From Taeniopygia guttata (lineage: Eukaryota; Chordata; Aves; Passeriformes; Estrildidae): a DNA stretch of 64,000 nucleotides. The stretch lies in assembly GCF_048771995.1 (NCBI RefSeq), contig NC_133030.1, positions 64,850,001-64,914,000 on the forward strand, read 5' to 3'. Shown here piece by piece: positions 24,241-35,052 of the stretch. Each line of letters starts with the position of its first letter. The stretch's first letter is position 1. The position numbers and the translations under genes are program-made. The notes beneath the pieces were generated by a model, which had not been told where the DNA came from, did no database searches, and was given only the letters and a program-made list of their open reading frames with translations.

Positions 24241-24592
24241 TCCTGCCGCCCTCCTGGGAATGGGTTGAGGCATTATGGGTGTATTTAGGTAGGGATAACG
24301 ATTTTGTTGGTTTGTAAACAAATGTCAGTTGTTCTGACAGGAACAGGCTGAATGGGGCTGTAGCTCTGCCTACGAGGTCAAGCAGTGATAAGGCCTTGTC
24401 AGACCCTGGGAAGTAGAGGATGGGTAAAGAAGTGAGCCTCTGTGTAGCACTTCTCTGTAACAGATTAGCAGCTTCTGTAGCATCATTTCCTAGACATTGA
24501 GTGGTCTGGGGCTGGATTAGAAAAAAATTAGGTTTAGTGTGTTGTTTAACAGCTGCAGGTGGAGGAACCTGTGCCTTCTGCTCTCCCCACAG

Positions 24593-26622
24593 CTGTCTCG
24601 GCTGTCACACCTGTCCTGAGGAAAGCCCTGTGGAAGGAGCTCGGTGCCGCAATTCAGGACCCTGAGGCCACTGTGAAACTGCAAATTCTTTCCAAGCTGT
24701 TGCCACCTCCGGGAAGCAGAGGGCTGCACAACCTGATGGACTGCCTTCCTGCTGCTCCGGAGAGAGCAGGCAATGAAGAGAGGTGGGCAGCGTGTGTGTG
24801 TGTGTGCCTCCCCCAGGGCTCAGTTTGTCCTGGGAATCAGTGTGATAGGAATGGGAGCATTAACAGCGTCCTCTCCTCCGAGAATCTGTTGCTTTGCACT
24901 TTGGCAGCAAGACATCTTTAAGATATACAAAACCAAGTTAAAATGTTAATAAGAAAATCAACAACTATCTCTCTGCAGCTGGGCCGTGGCAGATGCCATA
25001 TCCACGGTGCTCAAAAACTCAGAGGAGCTGCATTCCTGGAGGAGACATCTCTTCTCAGCCTGCGTAAAGGGGTTAGTTGCCATGTACAGCAGCAGTAAAG
25101 ATGAAGGCAAGCAAGAAGTGGAGAGGTCCATGCTGCTGAGGCTAGAGGAATTATTGGTGAGACTGCTTATCTCCTTTGCCACAGAGGGACTGTATGCATA
25201 TGTGTGATTGGGCAGTTGTAATTTTGTAAATACAGATTGGACTCGATTTCCTGTTTTATGGATTCTGGTTTCCATGGAGTTTTCATAGCTTTTTCCGAGT
25301 CCTGAGAATCCTTTATACGAGGCAGTTTTGTGTTCTTGATGATGACTTTCTGGTACGAATCCCCTTTGAATGTGTGAGCTTGAGGTATTTAGGAGAAAGA
25401 AATCAAAGGTTACCAGTGGAATTAAAAAAAAAAAAAAGAAGTTAAAATTAATTAATTATTATAAATTAATTAATTTAATTTTTAAAATTTAAGTTATCAC
25501 CTTCTTTTTTAAAAGAAGCTGATAGAGATACTTGTGCCAAGACCCATCTGCCATGCCATCTGAAGTCTGGGGCAAAAGTCTGGTTGATCAGGAATAGAAA
25601 TCACACTTTGATCTTGAAGAACACTACTTGGTCACTCCCTCTGTATACTGTTGCCTTGGTTTGAGTTCAGTGAACACAGATCCCTGTGACACGCAACACT
25701 GAAGGTCCCTGGGCAGTGAATGCCTTTGCGCTCTCATGGCTTTTGCTGAGACTCCCTTGTAGGACCTGGCTGACTCTGCAGGCCCTGGGGCCACCTCACA
25801 GGGTCCATCCCATCCTGAGGGTGTTTCCAGCCTGGCGAGGTTGGCACCTGCATTCCCAGGACTGTTGGGATGTGCAGCTGTCAGTCTGCTCCAGGCTCTC
25901 GCTTTGACTTGTCAAGTTGAGAATCCTTTTGCACTTGAGGCGTTTGAAGAGTATTGAGCCGCTGGGTTTTTGGAACCTACAGCCCAGCTTGCTTTTTGAT
26001 TCCATACAGCCCCTGCTCCCAGACCAACAAGTTTCTTTTGAGCCAGGCATTAGGATTGTTGTATCCAAGAGCTTTTTTCCCTGTTAACCTCAGATCATCC
26101 CACGTGAGCGTTTGGCTTGCGTGTTCTTAGTGTGTCCCTTGAACAAAAATTGCTGTAGAAGCTCCATGTGCCAAATGTAAACCAACACCTGTTTTTACTT
26201 GCTGCACACAGTGTGTGGTTGAAGAAGTGGACCCAGATGACTGGTGTGACCTTGTGAAGACAGGGCTCAAGTAAGTGCTTTCATTTGAATTTGGTTTGGT
26301 TTCACCAAGTTCATTTTCTTTGCCAAGTTAATTTTCTTTGCCAAGTTCTCATTTCTTACCCAACTTGTAGCTTCAAGTGGGTTTTCTTGGGTTTGGTTAC
26401 AGTCTGACTTCTCTGTGATCCTTCTCCCAAAGGTACCGTTACAGAGATGAAACATTTCTGAAGGTCCTGAACGTTGCCATCCAGTTACTATACATGAAAG
26501 AATCCTCACTAAGAGCGTAGTCAAGCTCTCCAAACTACACATGGTGGTCACACAGCACTCTCTATTTTTGGCAGCCATCCTGAGGTCAAGAGAAGATGAT
26601 TGCATGAGCGTCCAGACAAAAG
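24593..26622 (+). pseudogene. Helical-repeat host gene fragment, four exons, one frameshift (possibly URB1-like)
   Basis: Four exons with good splice sites share phase: 24,593-24,782, 24,979-25,156, 26,212-26,270 and 26,433-26,622. The joined product starts VTPVLRKALWKELG, passes SWAVADAISTVLKNSEELHS, EEVDPDDWCDLVK and KYRYRDETFLKVLN, and ends with VTQHSLFLAAILRSREDD. It is leucine-rich and helical, as in armadillo/HEAT-type scaffold proteins. In the last exon the frame shifts near 26,490-26,505: the first frame meets TAG at 26,518 but the next frame continues to a GT donor at 26,623. That fits a one-base loss, hence pseudogene, assembly error or polymorphism. The wording reminds me of part of URB1 (nucleolar pre-ribosomal-associated protein 1, 60S ribosome assembly), but this is recollection and unaligned. 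No start codon or protein end is present. Confidence 0.6.
25425..25500. repeat. AT simple-sequence tract
   Basis: A poly-A run is followed by repeated TTAATTAATT words inside the long intron between the second and third exons of the helical-repeat gene. Confidence 0.7.
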
Positions 26623-28038
26623 GTATTTTTTAGTCATCTTCTTCCCATCCTAAACACAGCTAATCTTCTCTTTCGTGCATTATATTCTTTCCATCCAGTA
26701 ACACATCCACCCATGTAAATACTTGCAGAGTTATTAGCAGTTCCAGAATACTGGCATTTAAATTGTACCTCTGCTTGGATCCAAATGTTACATTCATTTT
26801 ATGCTGGTTGTAAAGACTTCTGTTTTTAAAACTAGTGGAAAGGCGGGTTTGGGTTTTTGTTTGCTTATTTGTTGTTCTGGTATTTTTAACCCAGCTGAAG
26901 TCTTGGATTTATTCTTTTGGTTTCTGAGGTACTTAGTGTAAGATCACTGAAGTGCACATAGATCCTGTGATGTTTAAGCCTTGGCTACAGGTGACACAGG
27001 CTTCTGAAAATGGAAATGGCCTTGGCAGAGTAGCAGCTGTGAAGCGAAGCAGAATTAAAATGCATGAGAGCAGAAGAACCAAGTGAAATGGTACTTCTGG
27101 GTGCTGTGTGCTCCTCTGGCCTCTGCCTGCTGTGAACACTTTGTGTTGCAGCTCGGTGTAGTCCAATTCAGTGTTTGTTTGGTTTGATTTTTGTGTGTAA
27201 CAAAAACACTGCTCACTTACTCTAAACAAATTCCCTCCTTTACTGGACACATCCTGGAGTGGGACCAGACTCCCCCTCACCCTGGAGGAATTCCCTGCTC
27301 CTCTGGAGAGGGGTGAAGCCAAAGCTTAGGAGCAAAGGCAAACCACCAAACCAGGGGCATTCTATATATATCCAAATAAGGGGCTCTGTCTTCCTGCTTT
27401 TCCTGTAGTTCTCCTTCCTGGTTTCACCTGGCCTGGAAGGATGGGCATGGCCTGTATTTATCATCTGAAAGTGGTGTTACTAAATCTGTCCAGAGGTTCT
27501 GATTACAGACACTCATTTTCTGCCAGAAAACATTTTCATTTCATTCCTTTCACCCAGGATGGCTCTCTGTGGTCTCAGACAGTGTTCCCTGGGAGGAAGG
27601 GCAGCCTTTGCCTCGCCTGCACAGCTCAGGTGGATGTGACAGAACTGGTGTGGCCTGACAAGGCATGAGCAGCTGTCTGTGCACTGGAGTGCCTTGAAAC
27701 CTTTCTCTGTGAGGTTTTGGACACTTTCCTCTTTGGGATTTCTTGTGACACAGCACCAGGTATCCCTTCCTTTGTATAAAGTACCCTTGGTAAAGGATTG
27801 AATGACGGACAAGTGGGGCCATGGATAAAAATGGTTCTGTTAAAATTAGGCTAAGAATGCAATAGAGAAATGAGCTTCCTTTTAATGAAATAGTTAGGAA
27901 TAAAAATGCTTTTATATTTGAATTGGTGTCCCCTCTCACGGATAAAACCCCATGGTGAGCAATCACAGCAGAAGTGTGAAAGCCGGGATCTTTTGACTTC
28001 CACAGAGGGCTTAATGCTCTTTTCCTCCTCTCTTTCAG
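26623..28038. other. No gene recognised; intron-like
   Basis: The stretch follows the GT donor at 26,623 and has ordinary mixed composition. Short open frames on both strands (such as 27,441-27,668 plus and 27,550-28,119 minus) lack splice support or recognisable domains. It is most simply an intron or degenerated downstream part of the helical-repeat gene. Confidence 0.5.
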
Positions 28039-28164
28039 GACAGGAGAAATCATTAAGCTCCTCCCATCTTTGCCAGAAGCTTCAGTGTTTAAGCAGCCAG
28101 AGCCAAGAGGCTTCAGCACCAGGGGGGTGCACTGGAGGGCTCCTGGTCCTGCCCATGCTGTGGG
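28039..28164 (+). other. Exon-like segment between AG and GT sites
   Basis: A pyrimidine-rich acceptor (CTCTCTTTCAG) precedes 28,039 and a strong donor (GTAAGT) follows 28,164. The 126-bp segment is open in a frame reading GEIIKLLPSLPEASVFKQPE. This frame needs two bases from the preceding exon, while the last exon of the helical-repeat gene ends with one base over, so the two do not join directly. It may be a later exon with intermediate exons lost, or a chance pair of sites. Confidence 0.3.
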
Positions 28165-30540
28165 GTAAGTCAGAGGGACGCAGGGTTCCCCTTTTCCTCT
28201 CTGCTGGGATTAAGTGCCTCGGGAATGCCATTTCTGACAGCCCAGCCGTACCCCTGTGTGCTGGGAAAGGGCAGCAGGGAAGAGGCAAATGCCAGAGTTC
28301 CTTGGGGCTGACGGAGCTGTGGTGTTTGGCTGTGCCCAGGGGGGCAGGCTGGGCATTGTTCGGGCACCCAAGGACTGGTCTGGGGCTGGGAGCCCGGGGA
28401 GCCGAGCTCTCGGTGCATTCCCAGCTCTGCCAGCTGCTGCAGGGCTGGGTGCCAGCCTCTGCTGGGGCTGGGGCAGGAACTGCAGGGGAGGGCTGGCAGG
28501 ATTTGGGAGCAGAGGGAGGAAAATGAGGAACGGTGCTGGGCAGCGCTCAGCCTGTGCTGGTGTCAGCGCAGCCGTGCAGGGCGCCGGGATCTGGGGTCAG
28601 CTCCGGCTCTCCTGGGGTTCAGGGTGCAAGGTCGGAGGGACTGGGTTTATCTGTGGCTTTCCAGGCCAGCAGGAACAAGGGGAATGTGGTGCCAGAGCTG
28701 TGTCCCATCGGGCTGCGCTTCCCTCTGAGCACAGAGAGTCTGGGCTGAGGGGAGATTGCTGCGAGTGCCCCGTGAGCAATCCAGGGAACTCGGAATTGCA
28801 TCCGCTGCTGGGAACACTGCCTGAGCTCTGCTCAGGCTGTGTCTGCGAGGAGTGGGATTTGGGCTGCAGAGGTGCTGCTGGGCACAAAAAATGGAGTAAA
28901 TCCTCTCCAGGGACGTGCAGTGAAGGACAGTGCAGCAGGGAAGGGGAGTATTTACAAACTATATCAGTATTTCTCCCAGAACAGGGAGAAATGGGGTAGA
29001 GCAGAGATGGGCTGGTTTGGTTTTTTCTGGGCCGGTTATTCCTTGTGCACTGTTTTAAATCTGTTGTAGGTTTTAATCTCCAGTCTCTTTCCAACAAAAG
29101 CTGACAGAAATTTAGGTTCAGGGTTAGAAGTTGGGTCCATTCACTGCAAAACCTTGCCCAGGCTGGAGGACTGGGGTGATGGCTGCTCTCAGCAAAGGTT
29201 ACCTGTGAATACCGTGTCAGATTTCCCTCAATGCTGGGCAGAAAAGGTGAGGGTTTGGATCAGGAATTCTGCAAACAAAGCCTGTGTGATGTTGGTTTAT
29301 TGTGTTTTTCAGGGAGCCAGGGCTGGCACAAGGACTCGTGCAGGTGCTGCTCTGGCACTGGAGCTGTTGCCCTGTGGAGCCATTTTAAAGGTGTGATTAT
29401 GGAACATTTTGGAGGCTGTTTCTGGAATTCCATTTGTAGCTGGACCTCACTCCGAGTGCAGCAGTCCAGGTGAGGGTTCTGACCTCTCCAGACTTGTGCT
29501 CACCTTGGTACAGCCCGGGGCTGGAGCAGTTTTCCAGGGAAGTGGAGATGGCTGAGGATGGGTGCTCTGGAAAGCAGGGACCTGCTGGGATTTGCATTTG
29601 CAAAGCTGCCGTGAAGTTTGTAAAACCAGCAGGAAATTCTAATTCCTGTGGTTTTTGGGGAGGAGGTGCAGGTCACCCTGAGAGCTAGATCAGAACTGGT
29701 TTGTGGTAAGGAGTCTGAGGTGTGTAAGTGCCACAGCTGGTATGAGCTGTGTGCTAAATGCAGTCCCAGCCCCAGAGGGAGGCTGATGGGCTCTGCTCAT
29801 TGCTGTCCCCAGCTGTCCCCAGCCCGCTGCTCCCCCGTGGATCTGCTCTGGATTCGGGCTGTCGGTGCTGGAGCGCCCTGCTCCCTGCAGGGCCCTGCCC
29901 CTAACCCACGCAGAGAGAGAGAGCCCTGCTGGCCAGAGTGATCTTTTTTCATTTTTTCTCCCTGTGCTGTTAGCAAGGAAGGGATGGGACTGCTCTTGGG
30001 CCGGGAGCACTCAGTGCTCAGGTGAGCACCCGCCTGGGAGCGTGAGGGTTTGCAGAGCGAGCAGCTGCTGCGGCTCAGGAGCAGCCACAAGTTCTTTGTT
30101 CCAAGGCAGGCCAGAACTTTCTAACCCCGGGGTTTATTTGGCTTTTGGAACCCAGCACCTCTGCTCAGTTCTGCCGCACTGAGGGTACTTTTGTTCAATG
30201 CCTTCTGTTGGAACTTGTCAGCTCTCAGTGTAGCGCACACAGCCCCAGCCCTGCCCTGCAAACCCTTCCCCATCGTGCCCACACAGTTTCCTCTCTCACT
30301 CACTCGGGGCAGGTTCTTACTGACAGCCACAGAAACAGAAGTTATTTTATGTTGTTTTATTCTTTTCCTGCGTAATGCCCGTGTCTTGTATTGGTACATC
30401 AATCCCAGCTTCTCCCGAGGCTGCAGATCAAATCTTTCAGTGTCTGTGGGAGTTTCTGGTTTTCCCATTCCCATGTCTTCCCCCTCTCTCTGTATGAAAA
30501 AAAAAATTTATTGGTGGATTTGTTAAGCATTTGTTGCATG
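28165..30540. other. No certain gene; GC-moderate unique DNA
   Basis: Composition is about even with many CTGGG/CAGCC words, which produces long but unremarkable open frames on both strands. One further exon-like piece is listed separately at 29,313. Nothing else was recognised. The region ends abruptly in poly-A (30,497-30,506), after which composition changes completely. Confidence 0.5.
29313..29390 (+). other. Exon-like 78-bp segment
   Basis: Acceptor TTATTGTGTTTTTCAG precedes it and AAAG/GTGTGA follows. The open frame of 26 codons includes AALALELLPCGAILK. The length is a multiple of three. No family match is known to me, and the donor is weak, so this may be chance. Confidence 0.22.
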
Positions 30541-33540
30541 TATTAACATACAGAAGGTGTTATCATTAGTATTATTATTGTAATAATATAATTAAAATGT
30601 ATACTTTTGTTACAAGATTTTTAAATTATGGTGTTAAATTTTATTTATTGTTATATTTTATTAGTTATTCTTATTTTTGATATTTCTTAAAGTTGTACAC
30701 TTTAATAAGTAGATTTGGTGTTTTAGATAAATGTATACCTTTTATTAAATTTTTATATTTGTATGTTAATAAAATAATTTTTTTTTGTTTTTTGTAAAAC
30801 TGCGTATTTAATAGTTTTATATTTGTTTAAAAGTTATTTAGGGTAAGGGATGTCGAATTAGATTGTTTATTTAGATAATATTTTAATTGATTTAATTGTT
30901 TTAGTGTGGTTGAAGTAATAGGTGGTATAAAAACTGATGCTACCATTTTGATTTTAAGTTTCAAAGCTTAAAATTACTTTTATATTTTGATTACTATTGA
31001 TGGATAAATGACTTTTTTGTTTTAAATTGGTAGCTATTTTAATATTAAGAGTTAATAATGTAAGGGCTTTTTAATTATATGGACTATTTGTAATGTTTTT
31101 TATTGGTATCTTAAGTAAGTAAGTAAAGAATGGATTTTTTTGAGTAGTGCTAGATAAATACAAAGCATTTAAACTTGAAACTTTAGTTAAAGTTACTTAA
31201 ATGTTTGTTTTTGGTTGGTTAATTGGTAAAGTGACATAATTAAAAGTAAATAAAGTAGAGTAGAAGTAAAATATTTGATAGAATTTCATAATTTGTAAGT
31301 TACTAAATAAGATTTTTATAACATTGATTTTTATATTTATAAAGAAACTTACAGTTTATATATTTTGGTGGGTGTAGTACACGATGTTAGGTGTAAGTTG
31401 CAAGTCTTGTGTAATCTGCGTTTGTATTTCCATAGTGTAATTTGTCTTTGTATTTACATTGGTGTTTTATTTGTGGAGCGGTGAGTGTGTTTTTTGTGTG
31501 ATCTGATTTTATGTTTCTTATTGAAATTTACTTGGGTTTTTGTACTTGTTGAGATATAAGTAAACTTTATGTTTTGATATGAGAAATAATGATATAAGTT
31601 GTTATAATTTTTCAGTTATAAGTATGAAGAAATATAAGAGTAAAATAATGTATGTAGTAAAGAAGAAATTGATAATAATTAGGAATTACTTAGATAATAT
31701 CTATAATTAGTAACATAGGTGAAATTATATAATTAGTAAGTATTAAAAGATTGTACATACTTTTAGAGTTTATAACAGTTGATAAATATTAAATTAGTGG
31801 TAAGTTAAATAATTATGTGTGGATAATGATTTTTCAAGTTTATTTTAAAAATAAGTTTATTTGTTATATTGTTAAAGTTAAATTGTTAAGTTAAAATTAT
31901 TTGAATTTATTTTTGACGTAGAAAATATTTGGGTTTGTTGTTAATTATTTTATTTAGGTAGAGTTAGGGTTAGGTTATAGTTTAAATTTTAATTGGTGAA
32001 TGTTATTTAATATATTTTTATATAATGTTTTTAAAAATAGTACTTAAGAGTAAAAATGTTAGGATTAAAGATTAATTACATTATTTAATAATTGGATTTT
32101 TTTAGAAGTTTTTTAGAATTGAGATGCTTTGAATATAGTAAACTTCTTTTTAAAGATTTGAAAGTGGTTATGGACAGGATTGTGAGTTTGGATTTGGATA
32201 TTGAGAGTGTGAAGGTGCAGGAAATGTATGAGAGAGTGATTACTTAGTGTGAAACTTAGAAAAAGAAATTAATGTTGTAGTTGGATTTTGTATTCAAGTG
32301 ATTTTGTAATAATAACTGAGGAAAGTGATAAGTTTAACAGTTTGGAGGAGGTTTTTAATGGAATACCTTTTTAATCTTGAAAAATAGTTAAAATTATGAT
32401 ATAACATTAAGTTAAATTATAGAGTTAGTGTAGAGATTAGTTAGAGAGTTAACTTGGTTTAAGCGCTGTATAAGTTGAGAATAAAAAAGTAGGAATTAGA
32501 AATTTTATGTGTGTTTTTTAGATCATTCTATAAAGAGATAATAAAGTATATGAAAGTTGGTTGTAAATATCATAACAATATTTAATAAATATTGTTTATT
32601 ATAAAAGCTTATATATTGATATAATATGATTAGTATATTAGTGGTAAGTGTTTGAAGAAGTTAGGATAACTTTTAAAAAATATTTATATATTCAGGAAAT
32701 AGAGTAAAATTTTCAAACAGCATGATATGAATAGTAATTGCTATTTTTTGGTGTCGCTTCTAAAAGATAAGAGTAGAGATTGTAATGAAGTACAGAATTT
32801 TTGATGAAATTGATGATATAATACAGTGTACTTTTTTTTACTTCTGAATAGGCGTTTGTTAGTGTTTTCTTTTAGTTGTTTTAATTGGAGGTGTTTTATT
32901 TTTTTAAGAAAATTGACCATATACTGTATAGTTTAGAGAAATTATTTTTAATAAAATTTAGCATAAGTTATATTAAATAACATTTAAATTTAGACTGAAT
33001 GAATTTTGATAGTAAGGAATAATAAACTTAATTTTAATTGATAAAAAGAAAATGTATTTGTTTAAATGTATTGACATTTAATTTTGTTTGATTTCATTAA
33101 TACTTAACATATTAAATGTTATTACTTATAAATATTGAAGGTTTTTTAAGTCTTTTGGTTTTGAAAAAATTTTAGCTTGTTGAGTTATGATTATTACTTA
33201 TATCTTTACAGGGTGGTTTTACTTATTGGGAGACATGTTTCTTAGGAAAATATTTTTATTTGTGTTACATTTCAAATGGTACTAATTTGTATAGTGGTTT
33301 TTTTTTTTTTAATGCAGGATATTGATTAGATTGTTTTATAGTTTTTGTGGGCTTTGACAAATATTTATATGGTTAGGCTTTTCTATATTTGAAGTATGTT
33401 CTGATGGTTTTTGTTGTTTAGAATTTGAAGAGTATTTGGTGTTTGGAGGAAATAAAGGTGAGGGTTTTTTGGATACGGTTGAGTTGTATTTTTAATGTTA
33501 GTAAGGACTACTTTTGGTACGTTATTTTCATTTTTTGTTT
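30540..33540. other. 3-kb C-depleted tract on the + strand
   Basis: Across this stretch C is rare while G remains common. The line at 31,561 has two C in 60 bases, and the line at 32,161 has two C but about 23 G. The remainder is A/T. Normal composition returns near 33,541. Open frames are absent or short. Words at 32,110-32,330 look like formerly coding or transposon-derived sequence, but no element family could be named. The pattern is what strand-biased C-to-T change would leave. Confidence 0.7.
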
Positions 33541-33639
33541 GGTTATGGGGAGGGTCTCCTGTTAGATGTGCAAGCATGAGACTGGCACTAGGGCTTTTTG
33601 TCTAATGGTTGATGGGTCTCTTTATGGGGAGGAGGTGTT

Positions 33640-33846
33640 ATTTTAAGTATAAAAGAAAGGGGCTTTTAAAAAAGATTTTTACTTGGATAGGGGCAGGGTG
33701 TTTATTTGAAGCCATATAAACCTTTTAGAAATCTAAATCTAACTATAGAAATATATAAGCAATATATTAAGATATGTGAAAAAATATAAAATATAATAAA
33801 ATATAATAGGAATAAATGTAAGAAATTATAAAAATACAATTACACA
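33640..33846. repeat. Left edge of the macrosatellite, degenerate AT module
   Basis: Homology to the AT module before unit 2 (40,745-40,929) starts at about 33,640 with AAAGAAAGGGGCTTTTAAAAAAG and becomes close to exact at about 33,810. The greater divergence at the left edge is usual for the outermost copy of a tandem array, which takes less part in homogenisation. Confidence 0.75.
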
Positions 33847-33984
33847 TCAATATACGTTATAAATCCGAATGTGAATATAAATATGAAAAATATAAAAATA
33901 AAAGAGCTTGAAATGCAGTTTAAAAGAGAAGGTTTTTGCTTTTGGTTCCTGTTGGGTTAGAGGCAGGGGTTTTTCTGCTGGCGT

Positions 33985-34830
33985 TCTTTTCCGCGCGGGA
34001 TGTTTTGGGGCATTTGCTGCAGGGCAGGTTCCGGAGGGCATCGCGCCCGTTCTTTTCTGCCGCCGGCCCCGCCCGCGGCCCCGAGGCGAGCGGCGGCCCC
34101 CGGCGGTGGCGGGCGGCAGTGCTGCCGCCCTGTGGGCAGAGGGCGGTACTGCAGCCCGCCGCCCGCGGCCGCCATCTTGGGAGTGGCTTGTCGCGGACTC
34201 GCTTGACCTTCTCGAGATGGCGCGAAAAAGAGGACGTCGGCATTCGAGGACCCGTGTCTGTTTTTTCTACACTGCCTGAATCGTCCCCAACGCCGGCGCC
34301 CCCCGACGGGATTTTCCGCGGCGGTTCCGGTGCCGTGCACAGGGGCTGTGGGGTCAGCAGCACCGCGAGCGTGCGGGTTTTTGGCGGGGGCCGACGGGCA
34401 TCGGCGTAATACGCCTCTCTCCGTCCAGGTCCCCACGGGCCGCCATCTTGCGAGTCCCTGGTGGCGGGCTCGCTTGAAAAGTGCTGCCCCCATTGTGGGC
34501 AGAGGGCGGTACTGCAGCCGCCGGTGCCGGGGCGGGAGCGCGCGGCGAGCGGCGCGCGGGGCGGTGTCTGTGAGCGCAGGGCGGGGGGCGGCGGCGGCTC
34601 GGGCGGCCCGAGCCTCAAAAACAAGCTCTGGTCAGGAAACAGGCTTGGTGCTTTGCGCGCAGAAGAGGAATTTCCAGTGCGCATGCGCCTAGCGGCCATG
34701 ACACTGTACGGAAAATGGAACTCTGCTGTAGGAAGGCGGCCATGATGCTGTACGGAAATTCCAGTGCGCATGCGCAAAGCGGGCGTACGGCAAAGGGAAC
34801 CGCGCATGCGCACTGCGTGGGGGGGGAGAA
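33985..34830 (+). promoter_or_regulatory. CpG-island promoter of unit 1
   Basis: The 0.85-kb island starts abruptly after AT-rich sequence. Two copies of the block GTGCTGCC..TGTGGGCAGAGGGCGGTACTGCAG lie at 34,119 and 34,481, each close to a GCCGCCATCTTG YY1 consensus (34,168 and 34,439). GGCGCGAAA at 34,219 fits an E2F site on the minus strand. Three NRF1 palindromes GCGCATGCGC lie at about 34,679, 34,766 and 34,802. There is no TATA box. This mix is typical of housekeeping or germline CpG-island promoters in vertebrates. The rightward direction is inferred from the exon-1 donor at 35,042 and the GC skew. Confidence 0.8.
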
Positions 34831-34839
34831 CCTTGCCAT

Positions 34840-35041
34840 CTGTTTTTTGGGGGTTTGGGATTTTTGGAAATTTGGTGTTTTGGGAGTTTGGGGGGTTTTG
34901 GGGATTTGGGAATTTGGGGTTTGGGATTTTGGGGATTTGGGGATTTGGGGTTCGGGTTCCCGGGATCCCGGCCCTGCTCAGCCTCTCCCGGATCCGCAGC
35001 AGCTCCGGAACCGCCTCGAAACGGAGCCGAGACCCGCCCGG
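34840..35041 (+). other. G-rich tract and exon-1-like segment, unit 1
   Basis: From 34,840 to about 34,955 the + strand is built of TTTGGGGATTTGGGAATT-like words with many G3-G6 runs, suited to G-quadruplexes. It leads into a CG-rich segment (GATCCCGGCCCTGCTCAGCC) that ends at a clear donor, CCCGG/GTGAGC (cut after 35,041). All three frames are open. One reads PLPDPQQLRNRLETEPRPAR, which looks protein-like, but the start codon and true frame are not decidable. It is the likely 5' exon of the unit's transcript, partnered with the acceptor at 36,737. Confidence 0.5.
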
Positions 35042-35052
35042 GTGAGCCTGAA

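Noticed and set aside
24593-26622. MROH (maestro heat-like) family assignment
   Set aside because: General helical character fits, but no specific MROH wording was recognised; a URB1-like origin seems closer and is itself unproven.
31960-31980. GTTAGGGTTAGGTTA, similar to vertebrate telomere repeat
   Set aside because: Only about two units in an A/T/G-rich tract where such words arise by chance; not an interstitial telomere array.
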